Part shown: one piece after another, positions 55,714-64,000 of the stretch
Layout: every line of letters begins with the position of its first letter
Numbering within the stretch: the stretch's first letter is position 1
DNA from: an uncultured Nitrospirales bacterium
Lineage (GTDB): Bacteria > Nitrospirota > Nitrospiria > Nitrospirales > UBA8639
NCBI GenBank assembly: GCA_951812745.1
Contig: OX638327.1
Span: 1,353,914 to 1,417,913 of the forward strand
DNA: 64,000 bases
Reading direction: 5' to 3'
Position numbers and translations under genes: made by a program
Notes under the pieces: generated by a model
Databases searched by the model: none
What the model was told of the DNA's origin: nothing
The model's input: the letters and a program-made list of their open reading frames with translations, nothing else

Positions 55714-57427
55714 TTCCCCAGCGGTTGACGCACCCCCATTTTCCACGCGCACCCTTCACCTGATGTTCCTGCTTATCTGCGGGTGCCTGCTTCTCCTGCT
55801 CGGGCTTGGGGACATGGGCCTGACCGATCGCGACGAAGGCAGCAATGCCGGCGCCGCACGCGAAATGCTCGAAACCGGGGACTGGATTTCCCCCACGCTG
55901 AATTATGAGCCGCGGTACGCCAAACCCGCGTTGTCGTACTGGATTATCGCCGGCACCTATGCCCTGTTCGGCGTGAATGACGTGACGGCCCGGCTGCCGT
56001 CGGCTCTTTTCGGTCTCGCGCTGCTCGTGCTCCACTACCTCTTTCTGCATCGCCTGCTGGGGCCGGCTCTGGCGTTTTGCGGCTCGCTCGTTCTCCTGCT
56101 GAACGTGGAATTTGTCGGCATCCACCGCCTGGTCCTGACCGACCCGGAATTGGTGTTCTTCACCACACTCGCCACCTACGGCTTCTGGCTCGGCTTTTGC
56201 GATCCGGGGCGAGACCGGCGTTTCCTGTGGCTGCTTTATATCGGCATGGCGCTGGGCACGTTGGCCAAAGGCCCGCTGGGCATTCTCATTCCCCTGTTGG
56301 GTATCGTGCCCTACCTGACCCTCACCCGGCAGTGGAAGACCTATTTCGCGGAGGGCCGGCCGCTGCTCGGCTGGACCCTCTGTTTTCTCATTGCCGCGCC
56401 CTGGTACCTCGCCATGCTGGCGATCCACGGCGCGGACTATGCCGCCGCGGCCCAAGCCAATACCACCGGACGATTTGCGAATCCCATGGAGGGACATGGC
56501 GGGACGCTCCTGTTTTATGTCCCCATTCTCCTGCTCGGGTTTTTCCCGTGGAGTGGATTGCTCCCGGCCGCCTTATGGCACACGCTGAAAGAGTGGAAGT
56601 CGTTTTGGACGGGCGAGACCGACGCGCGAGGCGAGCAGGGACTGTTGCTGTTCTGTGCCTTGTGGGTCTGCGGCCTTTTTCTCTTTTTCACCCTCTCCGC
56701 CACCCGGCTTCCCCACTACGTCCTGCCCCTGTTTCCGCCGGCCAGCCTGCTGGTGGCCGTGCTCTGGTCCCGGTTCTTAAAGAACACCTGGCCCGCGGGC
56801 CTGACCGTCTCAACGCGCATCATCCTCATCACCGGGTACGTGTTCAGCCTCGTGCTGGCTTTTGCACCGGTCATCTATGCAAACATGCGGCACCAGATCG
56901 CCGTGCACTTTCCGGCCGCGGAAAAAATCGGCCTGGGAGCGACGCCGATCGTGTTGGCCGTCGTCGTCCTGTTGGGCGTGATGATCTTTCGTCACCTTGT
57001 CCGGGAGGAAGCCCGCCGGCCACAAGCGTTCTGGGTGCTGTCGGCGACGATGGGGCTGTTTCTGCTCATCGTGATCCTGTTTGCCTTGCCGCGCTTCGGG
57101 AAATATTTCATCAACCCGCCCCAGGAATTGGCGGCCATCGCCAGATTCAACCTCGGTCCTCAGGACACGCTCATTCACTATGGGCGCAAACTGCCCTCGT
57201 TGACGTTTTATGCCAAACGGAAAGTGCAGTTCATTAATCCGGGCCGGCATGAACAATTTGCACCGCATCTCGAAAAGGACGGCCGCCTCATGGTCATCCT
57301 GCCGGCCAACCTTCGTGCGCGCCTGCCCCACCCCGTCGATTCTTTCCCGCCGATTCTCCAACGGTACGGGTTTCTGCTCCTGTCTCGTGAACCGATGCTC
57401 GGGGGCGCTCCGGCGGGTCAGCGGTAA
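55706..57427 (+). CDS. GT39-type (ArnT/PMT-like) glycosyltransferase
   Basis: 573 residues from GTG 55706. About a dozen transmembrane helices follow the diagnostic periplasmic loop LTDRDEGSNAGAAREMLETGDWISPTLNYEPRYAKPALSYWIIA, whose Asp-Glu resembles the catalytic carboxylates of the ArnT/PMT family, and a soluble C-terminal domain ends it (QRYGFLLLSREPML). It should move a sugar from a polyprenyl-phosphate donor to lipid A or a protein in the periplasm. It forms an operon with the GT2 and LABN genes. Confidence 0.92.
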   Translation: MTDSPAVDAPPFSTRTLHLMFLLICGCLLLLLGLGDMGLTDRDEGSNAGAAREMLETGDWISPTLNYEPRYAKPALSYWIIAGTYALFGVNDVTARLPSALFGLALLVLHYLFLHRLLGPALAFCGSLVLLLNVEFVGIHRLVLTDPELVFFTTLATYGFWLGFCDPGRDRRFLWLLYIGMALGTLAKGPLGILIPLLGIVPYLTLTRQWKTYFAEGRPLLGWTLCFLIAAPWYLAMLAIHGADYAAAAQANTTGRFANPMEGHGGTLLFYVPILLLGFFPWSGLLPAALWHTLKEWKSFWTGETDARGEQGLLLFCALWVCGLFLFFTLSATRLPHYVLPLFPPASLLVAVLWSRFLKNTWPAGLTVSTRIILITGYVFSLVLAFAPVIYANMRHQIAVHFPAAEKIGLGATPIVLAVVVLLGVMIFRHLVREEARRPQAFWVLSATMGLFLLIVILFALPRFGKYFINPPQELAAIARFNLGPQDTLIHYGRKLPSLTFYAKRKVQFINPGRHEQFAPHLEKDGRLMVILPANLRARLPHPVDSFPPILQRYGFLLLSREPMLGGAPAGQR

Positions 57428-57435
57428 CGGGCCCG

Positions 57436-58443
57436 CTACGGCACCAGGCCGTGGAGGCTTTGTATCGTCACAAGCACGAGGACCAACGCGCTCGTGAGCC
57501 ATGCCTCGCGCAGCAACCCGGAAGGCTCCACCGGTTCCGGTTGATCGTTCAACCACCAGACAACGCAGGCCGGGAGAGTCACCGCGACGACCCACAACGC
57601 CTGAGAGCCGGCCGCCAGGCCCAGCGCGATCACGCCATTGGCCAACAGCGTTCGAGACCCGTTCCCGCTCCCCTGCCAGGCCATGATCCACCGGGCACCG
57701 ATCCCCGACACGAACAACAGCAGCCCGGTCCGGAACAGGCCGACCGCAACGCCATCGGAGGCCGGATGACTGAAGATGCTCCAGAACAACGCACATCCGC
57801 CGATCAGCAACGGGAGGGTGCGCGGCAACGCCTGCACCACGTTCACCCGCCACTCCTTGAGTGCCCGCGCCCACACGTAGCCGATCAGGAAGCCCAACAC
57901 CGCCCCGCCCAACACGTCGGTGGGAAAATGGGACCCTCCCACTACGCGAGCCATGCCGACGAAGAGGGCGGCGGCGTACCAGAGCCCCCTCCATGCGGGG
58001 AAATAGCGAGCCAGCACCGTTGCCACGGCAAACGAAGCCGCGGCATGGCCGGAAGGAAACGCGTCAAGCCCCCCTTGCCACGACGGGCCATATTCAAAAG
58101 CATCCTGATGCGTCCACCGTGGGCGGGGCCGTCCGATCAGGTGCTTGAGGGCTTGGATCGCGATTCCCACCAGGGCATGCGCCACAAGCCCGTCGATCCC
58201 GGCCTGTTGCCACGCCTTTTTCTTCCAAAGATATCCGATGCCCCACAGCCCGGCGCACAGGATCACCAACGTGAGTCCGTCCCCCAACCGGTTGCCGATA
58301 TACGCCAAGCGTGACACGAACGGGTCGTGCAGGGACCGGATCAATAACACGGTCTGAAAATCGAATTGAGAAAGCTGGTAAAGACAGAAGAGAACAATGC
58401 CGCCGGAGAGTGACACCACACTGAGGGCTTTGAATCGAGACAC
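57436..58443 (-). CDS. PAP2-family membrane phosphatase
   Basis: 335 residues. The three phosphatase motifs are visible: KHLIGRPRPR (motif 1, KxxxxxxRP, residues ~119-128), PSGH (motif 2, about 150-153) and ARVVGGSHFPTDVLGG (motif 3, about 184-199). Six or more membrane helices surround them, and a long C-terminal membrane extension (~120 residues) follows. It likely dephosphorylates undecaprenyl diphosphate or a lipid phosphate, consistent with the neighbouring glycosylation operon, which releases such carriers. It is convergent with that operon, 8 bases apart. Confidence 0.92.
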   Translation of the reverse strand: MSRFKALSVVSLSGGIVLFCLYQLSQFDFQTVLLIRSLHDPFVSRLAYIGNRLGDGLTLVILCAGLWGIGYLWKKKAWQQAGIDGLVAHALVGIAIQALKHLIGRPRPRWTHQDAFEYGPSWQGGLDAFPSGHAAASFAVATVLARYFPAWRGLWYAAALFVGMARVVGGSHFPTDVLGGAVLGFLIGYVWARALKEWRVNVVQALPRTLPLLIGGCALFWSIFSHPASDGVAVGLFRTGLLLFVSGIGARWIMAWQGSGNGSRTLLANGVIALGLAAGSQALWVVAVTLPACVVWWLNDQPEPVEPSGLLREAWLTSALVLVLVTIQSLHGLVP

Positions 58444-58822
58444 GAGACCTCTCGCTACTGGTTGAACACGTCGCTACGCCGAATGGTATCACAAAATGGA
58501 GGGGTTCGCGGGGTCTCGGCCCCGCACGACGAAGGGGATTCTTGCGGGGTTTCGCCCCCGCACGGCGAGGTCCTTTTGTTTCGGCAAAAGGACCCAAAAC
58601 CATGGGCGCCCGGGCGCGGCCCTCCGAGTGCCTTTGCCCCGGTCCCGTTGGTTAGGGCTGCGGAACTCGCTTCGCTCAAACAGTCCTCGCCTCCATATTA
58701 GATTCGGGACCGAGGCGCAGCCTCGCCCGCAGGCGCCCTGGAGTGGCGCCATGGGATGACGCGCTACGACTACACAAACAAGACGCTGGATCCCGGATCA
58801 AGTCCGGGATGACAGGCGGGAA
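58444..58822. other. Repeat-filled intergenic region
   Basis: 379 bases, mostly made of the long version of the palindrome cluster (58507-58757) and a CTGGATCCCGGATCAAGTCC repeat (58787-58816). ORFs on both strands here are repeat-encoded, not genes. Confidence 0.7.
58507..58757. repeat. Dispersed palindrome cluster, long version
   Basis: Begins GGGGTCTCGGCCCCGCACGA, repeats the block GGGGTTTCGCCCCCGCACGG, continues with the GGTCCTTTTG/CAAAAGGACC hairpin and GGGCGCCCGGGCGC, and ends GAGTGGCGCCATGGGA. Compared with the 54-kb copy it carries ~120 extra bases in the middle, including a GACCGAGGCGCAGCCTCGCC palindrome. Confidence 0.8.
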
Positions 58823-59935
58823 TCAGGGGGCCCACTCGGCGAGGAACACGTTGTATTCGCCTTTTTCTTTGGCGTTGCGGTCGGAGACCCACACCAGCAG
58901 CTTGCCGTCGGGAGAGAACATGGGGAAACTGTTGAAGCGGCCCTCAACGGTGATTTGTTCCAACCCCGTGCCATCATCGTTTACCAGATAGAGATGGAAC
59001 GATGGCCGGCCCTTCGACAAGCTCAGGGCAGGCTCTTTTGTTTGTGCGGCTTCAGGCCCACTCGACGCAAAGATGATCCGGCGGCCGTCAGGATGGAAAT
59101 ACGGCGCGAAGTTGGAGGCGCCGTTTTTTGTCACTTGTCGTTTGCCCGACCCGTCGGCGTTCATGACGAACAGTTCCAGATTTCCCGGTTCCACCAGATT
59201 CCGGCTCAGCAAGTCCCGGTAGGCCTCACGTTCTTCCGGCGTTTTGGGATGCTGCGCCCGGTACACGATCCGCTTGCTGTCCGGCGAGTAGAACGCCCCG
59301 CCGTCGTAGCCGACGTCGTCGGTGAGCCGTTGGAGGCCGGTCCCGTCGATATTCATCGCATACAGGTCGATATCGCCGTCCCGCACCGACGTAAACACGA
59401 TCTTTTTCCCATTGGGCGAGACGGTCGCTTCCGCATCGTATCCGGGGGAAAAGGTGAGACGCTGGAGTTCGCGGCCATCCAGTCGTGCGGAAAAAATGTC
59501 ATGGTCATCCAGGACCCAACGATACTTGGGGCCCCGCTTGGGCTTGGGCGGGCATTGCAACCCAGCCAAATGGGTCGAGGAATACAGGACCCGCCGCCCG
59601 CCCGGGAAAAAGTATCCGCAGGTCGTGGTACCATATCCCGTACTCACCCGGTGAATGTTTTCGCCGTCCAGATCCATCACGTACATCTGGTAGCACGCGC
59701 CGAGCGTCTGGCTGGCCGGATCTTTGGTGGATTGAAAAATCAGACGCGACCCGTCAAAGGAAAAATAGGCTTCGGCGTTTTTGCCGCCCGCGGTCAGTTG
59801 CCGGATGTTGCGTAAGTGCCGTTCGGCCTTGCCGGAACCGGGCGGTTCGTCAGCCCAGGCCGGCGTTCCAGCGGTCAGGATGAGACCGGACAACGCCACC
59901 ACGCCCATGCACAGGAATGTTACGGGTTTTTTCAT
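58823..59935 (-). CDS. TolB-like WD40-type (PD40) periplasmic protein
   Basis: 370 residues from ATG 59935. Signal peptide (MKKPVTFLCMGVVALSGLILTAGTPAWA). The mature protein is a beta-propeller with six TolB-type PD40 repeats: NAEAYFSFDGSRLIFQSTKD, GYFFPGGRRVLYSSTHLAG, DAEATVSPNGKKIVFTSVRDGDIDLY, GGAFYSPDSKRIVYRA, FAPYFHPDGRRIIFASSG, and NSFPMFSPDGKLLVWVSDRN. In the fifth blade, TKEPALSLSKGRPS is encoded by the common CCTGAGCTTGTCGAAGGGC repeat, so this blade has a repeat-derived insertion of ~12 residues. The function is unknown; TolB-type propellers serve in envelope binding. Confidence 0.87.
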   Translation of the reverse strand: MKKPVTFLCMGVVALSGLILTAGTPAWADEPPGSGKAERHLRNIRQLTAGGKNAEAYFSFDGSRLIFQSTKDPASQTLGACYQMYVMDLDGENIHRVSTGYGTTTCGYFFPGGRRVLYSSTHLAGLQCPPKPKRGPKYRWVLDDHDIFSARLDGRELQRLTFSPGYDAEATVSPNGKKIVFTSVRDGDIDLYAMNIDGTGLQRLTDDVGYDGGAFYSPDSKRIVYRAQHPKTPEEREAYRDLLSRNLVEPGNLELFVMNADGSGKRQVTKNGASNFAPYFHPDGRRIIFASSGPEAAQTKEPALSLSKGRPSFHLYLVNDDGTGLEQITVEGRFNSFPMFSPDGKLLVWVSDRNAKEKGEYNVFLAEWAP

Positions 59936-59954
59936 TGTGGATTCGGTTGCCCCC

Positions 59955-60007
59955 TTCACCCCAGCCCTCTCCCTATTTCCCGCTTAATGCGGGAAATTGG
60001 AGAGGGT
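59955..60007. repeat. CCCTCTCC palindrome with a second hairpin in its loop
   Basis: The CCCTCTCC arm at 59967 and its partner GGAGAGGG are separated by a nested ATTTCCCGC/GCGGGAAAT hairpin with a TTAAT loop. The other CCCTCTCCC copies in the window have only a 2-5 base loop. It lies between the M1 peptidase and TolB-like genes. Confidence 0.8.
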
Positions 60008-60013
60008 GAAAAA

Positions 60014-62152
60014 TTAGTGATCGTGTAACGTGACGGTCAGATCATTCATTGGTGGATCGAATGAACCCCGCGCTGCGACCTTTCTGTTTTCGAACACAAG
60101 ATAGCTGTCCCATCCATAAAAAAACAATAACCGGGAGAGCCCTTGCACGGCTTCGGGGGAGAATCCGAAGAAGACCGTGCCCACGTGTCCGGGATGGTCG
60201 GGATTGGCACAATTGACCAGCACGGCCACGTGATCCCCCGAGTACGTGGTTCCTTGAATCGTGATGCTCCGTTCACCCAGTTTGACCCGTGGACCGCACC
60301 ATTCCAGGATTCTGCCGACCCATGGATTGGTTTGGGGATGGCCCATGGACAACACCGATTGCCCCTCGATCGAGGCGGTCCGTTCATCCAACCAGGCCGT
60401 GTCGTCATTTTGCGATCGGATGCGGTCTATCGCCGGCTTCAAACCCTCGCGCTCGGGTTCGGGCGTGGTCGAAGCCAACAGCACGGCTCGACGTTGGTCC
60501 GTAACCCACGCATTGAGTATCGGGGCCATGACCTGGCGGTCGAGCCGTCGAAAGGTTTCGTGCGCCGGATCGAGTTGCACCCGCATGGGCTTGGCCGGGA
60601 CCCACAGGGCCATGGTTTGTGCGTTTCCCCGAATATCCACCCAGGTGCGATACTCACCCTGTTCCAACTGCACCACCACAGGGATACTCAGGCGATAGGC
60701 CGTCCCCTTTTGCTTCACTGTCAGGGATACCCAGTAGCCCGTTCGGGAATCGCGTTCGACGCGCGCTTGAGTCAACCGGAGGTGCGGCGTTCCTTTTCCG
60801 TGCACCCATTGGTCGAAGAACCAGGACAACTCTTTTCCCGACGCGTCTTCAAAGGTCCGCTGGAGTTGAGGCCAATCGGCATACTCGCCCGAATAGCCGG
60901 CTATGATCGCCCGAATCGCCCGGAAGAAATCACGGTCGCCGAGTTCGCGCCGCAGCATGTGAAAGATCATGGCGGTCTTCTGGTATCCGATCGCGTTGTC
61001 CACGCGGTTTTCCTTATGATGAAAGTTCACCACCGGATAATCGTCGGCCGGCTGCACGTACAAGTTGTATTCCATGAGTATCCGTTTGCGATGCGCGCGC
61101 GCTTTGTCCTCACCCTTTGTCCGTTCGTCGTAATAGTAGTTGGCGAGATAGGTCGTCAGCCCCTCCACCCAATTTCCCGTTCCGAAATGGTTGTGCACCG
61201 AGTTCCCGATCCACGAATGCACGACCTCATGCCCCAGGGAATAGGGTTGAGTATAGCCTCGCTTCATCACCCGGCTGCCCAGCAACGTGAAGGACGGCAG
61301 CCCGATACCACTGGGAAAGAAATTCTCCACGACCGCGAACTTGGGAAAGGGATACGGGCCGAGCAGTTTCGTGTACCATTCGAGATAGCGCGCCGTGGCT
61401 TCCAGATATTGCTCAGCGACGTGCGCATCCTCAGGAAAGAGATACGCCGAGATTTCGATTCCATTCCATTCAGACGCCCGCTTCACGAATCGATTGGCCG
61501 CCAACGTCAGGGCTTCGGTCTTGGCGCGCACGTTCCACTCGGAAGACGCGGTGGTTTCCCCTTCCGTAAACGAGACTTCCTGACCATGCGTGACCGTTCG
61601 CCACCCCGCCGGCACGGCGACCGTGACGCGAAACGTGGCGAATGACCCGGGGATATCAGGGTACCAGGCGGTTTCAGAGGTCAAATAGACGCCCTCTTCA
61701 CCGATATATCCCAAGGTCCGGTCCGGCCGCACAAACCGCAGGCCCGGCGACGCCGTAGGCGCATCCTGAATGCGACCACGATAGGATATGCTCAGCGTAT
61801 CGGATGGGGAGGATGTCTCCGGCAGCCGGATTTCGATGGTGCGTCTCCCTCCGGGTGCGACCCGTTTGTTTTCAGCCGAAGGCAAGTCCTCCTCCCAAAA
61901 GAGTACGGGCCCGTTCGCCAACACGATTTCTTCGATTTCCAAATCCGGGTTCAATTGCACGTGCAGCACCTGCCCGGCATCCGGACGACCCGTCAACCGG
62001 ATCGTATCGCGAGCCGCGATCTCGTGACTCCCGGGCCGGAGCTCGACGTGCAACTCGTGATGCCGAATGGTGACGTCCGCGGCCTCCACGGTCAGGCTCA
62101 TGAGCAGGCTGATGCTCCACGTTCCTGCGATCGTCAAGCCTGCCCGCTTCAT
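60014..62152 (-). CDS. M1-family (gluzincin) aminopeptidase, exported
   Basis: 712 residues with a signal peptide ([25 protein letters not shown]). The N-terminal beta saddle (residues ~28-220) precedes the catalytic domain: VVENFFPSGIGLPSF in place of the GAMEN loop, then HEVVH (308-312) with zinc-binding Glu330 in NWVEGL, 17 residues after the second His (one less than the 18 of classical M1 enzymes). FDQWVHGKGTPHLRLTQA and a ~200-residue C-terminal domain follow. It should act as a periplasmic or surface metallopeptidase. Its start overlaps the ftsY stop by four bases (ATGA). Confidence 0.9.
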   Translation of the reverse strand: MKRAGLTIAGTWSISLLMSLTVEAADVTIRHHELHVELRPGSHEIAARDTIRLTGRPDAGQVLHVQLNPDLEIEEIVLANGPVLFWEEDLPSAENKRVAPGGRRTIEIRLPETSSPSDTLSISYRGRIQDAPTASPGLRFVRPDRTLGYIGEEGVYLTSETAWYPDIPGSFATFRVTVAVPAGWRTVTHGQEVSFTEGETTASSEWNVRAKTEALTLAANRFVKRASEWNGIEISAYLFPEDAHVAEQYLEATARYLEWYTKLLGPYPFPKFAVVENFFPSGIGLPSFTLLGSRVMKRGYTQPYSLGHEVVHSWIGNSVHNHFGTGNWVEGLTTYLANYYYDERTKGEDKARAHRKRILMEYNLYVQPADDYPVVNFHHKENRVDNAIGYQKTAMIFHMLRRELGDRDFFRAIRAIIAGYSGEYADWPQLQRTFEDASGKELSWFFDQWVHGKGTPHLRLTQARVERDSRTGYWVSLTVKQKGTAYRLSIPVVVQLEQGEYRTWVDIRGNAQTMALWVPAKPMRVQLDPAHETFRRLDRQVMAPILNAWVTDQRRAVLLASTTPEPEREGLKPAIDRIRSQNDDTAWLDERTASIEGQSVLSMGHPQTNPWVGRILEWCGPRVKLGERSITIQGTTYSGDHVAVLVNCANPDHPGHVGTVFFGFSPEAVQGLSRLLFFYGWDSYLVFENRKVAARGSFDPPMNDLTVTLHDH

Positions 62153-63066
62153 GACGGGTGAACCTCCAACAAGGCCTCGGCAAAGGCTTGCGCGTGAAAG
62201 TCCTGCAAGTCTTCTTCCTGTTCGCCGATGCCGATCAAGCGCACCGGAATGGCCAATTCCTCGGCAATGGCCAACACGACCCCGCCTTTGGCCGTGCCGT
62301 CCAGCTTCGTGAGGGCCAACCCCGTGACTCCGATGGCCTCGTGAAATTGTTTGGCCTGGGCCACTGCATTTTGTCCGATGGTGCCGTCAAGCGTGAGCAA
62401 CACTTCATGCGGGGCCCCGGGGTATTCACGATCCAGCACCCGTTTCATTTTTTTCAGTTCATCCATCAAATTGACTTTCGTATGCAGCCGGCCGGCCGTG
62501 TCGATCAACATGACGTCCACGCCCCTGGCTCTTGCAGCCGCAAGCCCGTCAAACACCACGGCCGACGGGTCCGCTCCTTGCCGGTGCTTGATCACGTCGG
62601 CCCCGATTCGCTTGCCCCACACTTCCAACTGTTCGATAGCCGCGGCCCGGAAGGTATCCGCCGCAACGAGGAGCGGGGTCAACCCTTGCTTGCGCAGGCG
62701 ACCGGCCAATTTCGCCATACTCGTGGTTTTCCCCACGCCGTTGACGCCCACCGCCAAAATCACGAATGGTTTGGGACCCGTTCGGATGAGTTCGTCAATC
62801 GGCTTGGATTCCACGGACGCCAAAATGTCCGCCATCGCCCGCTTCAACTCCTGAATGGATTCCCGGGGGTCTCCACCCGCCGTCTCCCGAAGCCGTTCGA
62901 TCAAACGATCCGTGGTCCGAACGCCGACGTCCGCTCCCAACAACGACGCTTCGACTTCTTCCAGGACCTCGGGGTCGAGACCACGGCCCATCAATTGCAT
63001 CAACGAACGCTGGACGCCCTTTCGCGTTTTGCCGAGCCCTTCTTTCAGTCGATCAAGCCAGCCCAT
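62149..63066 (-). CDS. ftsY: Signal recognition particle receptor FtsY
   Basis: 305 residues, the short form without a long acidic A domain. The NG domain is complete: a four-helix N domain with [20 protein letters not shown]-loop [14 protein letters not shown] (about residues 107-120), DTAGRLHTK (GTPase motif III), [10 protein letters not shown] (motif IV), and the C-terminal [16 protein letters not shown]. It targets ribosomes with nascent membrane proteins to the Sec/YidC machinery. A degenerate copy of the dispersed motif lies ~20 bases before ATG 63066. Confidence 0.97.
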   Translation of the reverse strand: MGWLDRLKEGLGKTRKGVQRSLMQLMGRGLDPEVLEEVEASLLGADVGVRTTDRLIERLRETAGGDPRESIQELKRAMADILASVESKPIDELIRTGPKPFVILAVGVNGVGKTTSMAKLAGRLRKQGLTPLLVAADTFRAAAIEQLEVWGKRIGADVIKHRQGADPSAVVFDGLAAARARGVDVMLIDTAGRLHTKVNLMDELKKMKRVLDREYPGAPHEVLLTLDGTIGQNAVAQAKQFHEAIGVTGLALTKLDGTAKGGVVLAIAEELAIPVRLIGIGEQEEDLQDFHAQAFAEALLEVHPS

Positions 63067-63108
63067 GGGTTCGTGATCCTCGTCTGTGCTCGTTCGTTGG
63101 TTGACGAT

Positions 63109-63149
63109 CCCCCCTCACCCCAACCCTCTCCCTCGCTGGGGAGAGGGAG
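63109..63149. repeat. CCCTCTCCC-type palindromic repeat
   Basis: CCCCTCACCCCAACCCTCTC and GCTGGGGAGAGGGAGAG form a stem in the gap between ybeY and ftsY; it could lower read-through between the two genes. Confidence 0.8.
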
Positions 63150-63154
63150 AGAGA

Positions 63155-63610
63155 TCAGGATTCAACCACCAACGATGGCACGGGGGTGAAAGTTTCAAAC
63201 AGTTCCGTTTCCTTTCGGTGCATACGCCGGGCCTGCCACTTGCTCCGCTCATGGTCATAGCCGACCAGATGAAGCAATCCGTGAATCAGCAAGCGCAGAA
63301 CCTCTTCGTCCAGGGAATGGTTGCGCGCTTTGGCCTGGCACCTGGCCGTGGGCACCGAAATCACCACGTCCCCGAGCAGGGGAGACACGCCGGTTTGGGC
63401 TTCCCGATACGCAAACGCCAGGACGTCCGTGGTTCGATCCTGGTTCCGATACGTCCGGTTCAACCGCCGCATCCTCGTATCGCCGACCAACCCGATACAG
63501 ACTTCGGCCCCATCCTCGTCAAGGAGCCGCAGGAGTCTCCCGGTGACGCGACGCAACGTCCCCTGACGTACCGACACACTTTTCACGCGACATTGAATAC
63601 TGACGGACAC
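63155..63610 (-). CDS. ybeY: Endoribonuclease YbeY
   Basis: 151 residues from GTG 63610. The single-strand RNase motif is HGLLHLVGYDHERSKWQARRM (about residues 115-135), whose three His bind the catalytic zinc. The rest (VDE-type N-terminus, GDVVISVPTARCQAK) fits the family. YbeY matures 16S rRNA ends and helps ribosome quality control. It follows phoH by 67 bases and precedes ftsY, the usual order in many bacteria. Confidence 0.95.
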   Translation of the reverse strand: MSVSIQCRVKSVSVRQGTLRRVTGRLLRLLDEDGAEVCIGLVGDTRMRRLNRTYRNQDRTTDVLAFAYREAQTGVSPLLGDVVISVPTARCQAKARNHSLDEEVLRLLIHGLLHLVGYDHERSKWQARRMHRKETELFETFTPVPSLVVES

Positions 63611-63677
63611 GAATCACTACGGAGTCCGGGGAACAGCCCGTTCACCCGGCTTGATGGAGGGAACTGCCCGGTCACGT

Positions 63678-64000
63678 TCATTCATCGGTTGCCGCCGAAG
63701 CCGCACCTTTGCCCGTTCCGTTTCCATGTTGGTTGTAGGCCTTGATAATCTCTTGCACCAATCGATGCCGGACCACGTCACTGTCCTGAAAATACACGAA
63801 TTTGATCCCGTCCACGTTTCGCAGGATTTCCGAAATCTGAATCAACCCTGAAGCACGCTCGGGCGGCAAATCGACTTGCGTAATATCCCCCGTCACCACG
63901 GCTTTGGAATTAAAGCCCAACCGCGTGAGAAACATCTTCATCTGTTCCGCCGTGGCATTTTGGGCTTCATCCAGAATGACGAACGCATCGTTCAGGGTCC
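63678..64000 (-). CDS. phoH: PhoH-family ATPase, cut by the right edge
   Basis: The frame is open to base 64000, so only the C-terminal ~107 residues are inside. The Walker B segment [33 protein letters not shown] matches PhoH/YbeZ ATPases, followed by the conserved ITQVDLPP and [25 protein letters not shown]. YbeZ/PhoH is the usual partner of YbeY; both act in rRNA maturation. The tail ASAATDE is poorly conserved. The start of the gene, including Walker A, is outside the window. Confidence 0.95.
   Translation of the reverse strand, partial: TLNDAFVILDEAQNATAEQMKMFLTRLGFNSKAVVTGDITQVDLPPERASGLIQISEILRNVDGIKFVYFQDSDVVRHRLVQEIIKAYNQHGNGTGKGAASAATDE

Noticed and set aside
1-64000. tRNA, rRNA or riboswitch genes
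   Set aside because: I searched by eye for cloverleaf ends and conserved rRNA segments and found none; short undetected RNAs cannot be excluded.

Overview
The window looks like part of the chromosome of a Nitrospirota bacterium, probably Nitrospira-like. This is inferred from gene content: an SmbP-type histidine-rich metal-binding protein, a DabA inorganic-carbon uptake subunit, an alginate-export-type porin, a membrane-anchored five-haem cytochrome, a split arginine-to-proline route, moderately high G+C, and many dispersed GC-rich palindromic repeats between genes. I saw no rRNA, tRNA, CRISPR array, prophage or intact insertion sequence. Most genes are ordinary chromosomal genes; accessory items are a lone DNA methyltransferase, an HNH nuclease and two toxin-antitoxin pairs.

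Layout. 0-5 kb: the end of an outer-membrane barrel, a coiled-coil lipoprotein, uppP, a methyltransferase and a nitrilase-family amidase. 5-9 kb: a tight minus-strand run of deacetylase-family protein, pentahaem cytochrome and rhodanese, followed by a low-complexity lipoprotein and SmbP. 9-18 kb: a small TPR protein and a giant cell-surface autotransporter with leucine-rich repeats and fifteen near-identical 114-116-residue repeats. 18-21 kb: a PLP-dependent dehydratase, a small exported protein and UDP-glucose dehydrogenase. 22-26 kb: four consecutive HEAT-repeat genes. 26-30 kb: a membrane metalloprotease, an HNH nuclease, and an arginine dihydrolase-like plus ornithine cyclodeaminase-like pair. 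30.5-34.5 kb: a five-gene operon (Lon-like domain protein, ABC ATPase, ABC permease, SirB1/transglutaminase-like protein, membrane HEAT protein). 34.7-37 kb: a translationally coupled secreted lipocalin-like protein and beta-propeller lipoprotein. 37.5-42 kb: HtrA-type protease and DabA. 42.7-46.5 kb: exported proteins, including a lipoprotein with a caspase-like fold that lacks the catalytic dyad. 47-54 kb: GNAT/DUF1778 toxin-antitoxin, porin, two TatA-like proteins, a SAM methyltransferase and a ParE/RelE-type toxin-antitoxin. 54.5-58.5 kb: an envelope glycosylation cluster (GT2, LABN protein, GT39, PAP2 phosphatase). 58.8-64 kb: a TolB-like propeller, M1 peptidase, FtsY, YbeY and PhoH (cut by the right edge).

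The envelope is the common theme: undecaprenyl-phosphate recycling (uppP, PAP2), polyprenol-sugar transfer to lipid A or glycans, many exported proteins and lipoproteins, and a very large adhesin-like surface protein. The most unusual items are the four-HEAT-gene operon, the modular autotransporter with an internal 1,728-bp duplication, the pseudo-caspase lipoprotein, and an intergenic 20-26 bp motif that recurs about nine times, often just upstream of genes. Several coding regions seem to have absorbed dispersed palindromic repeats as new peptide segments.
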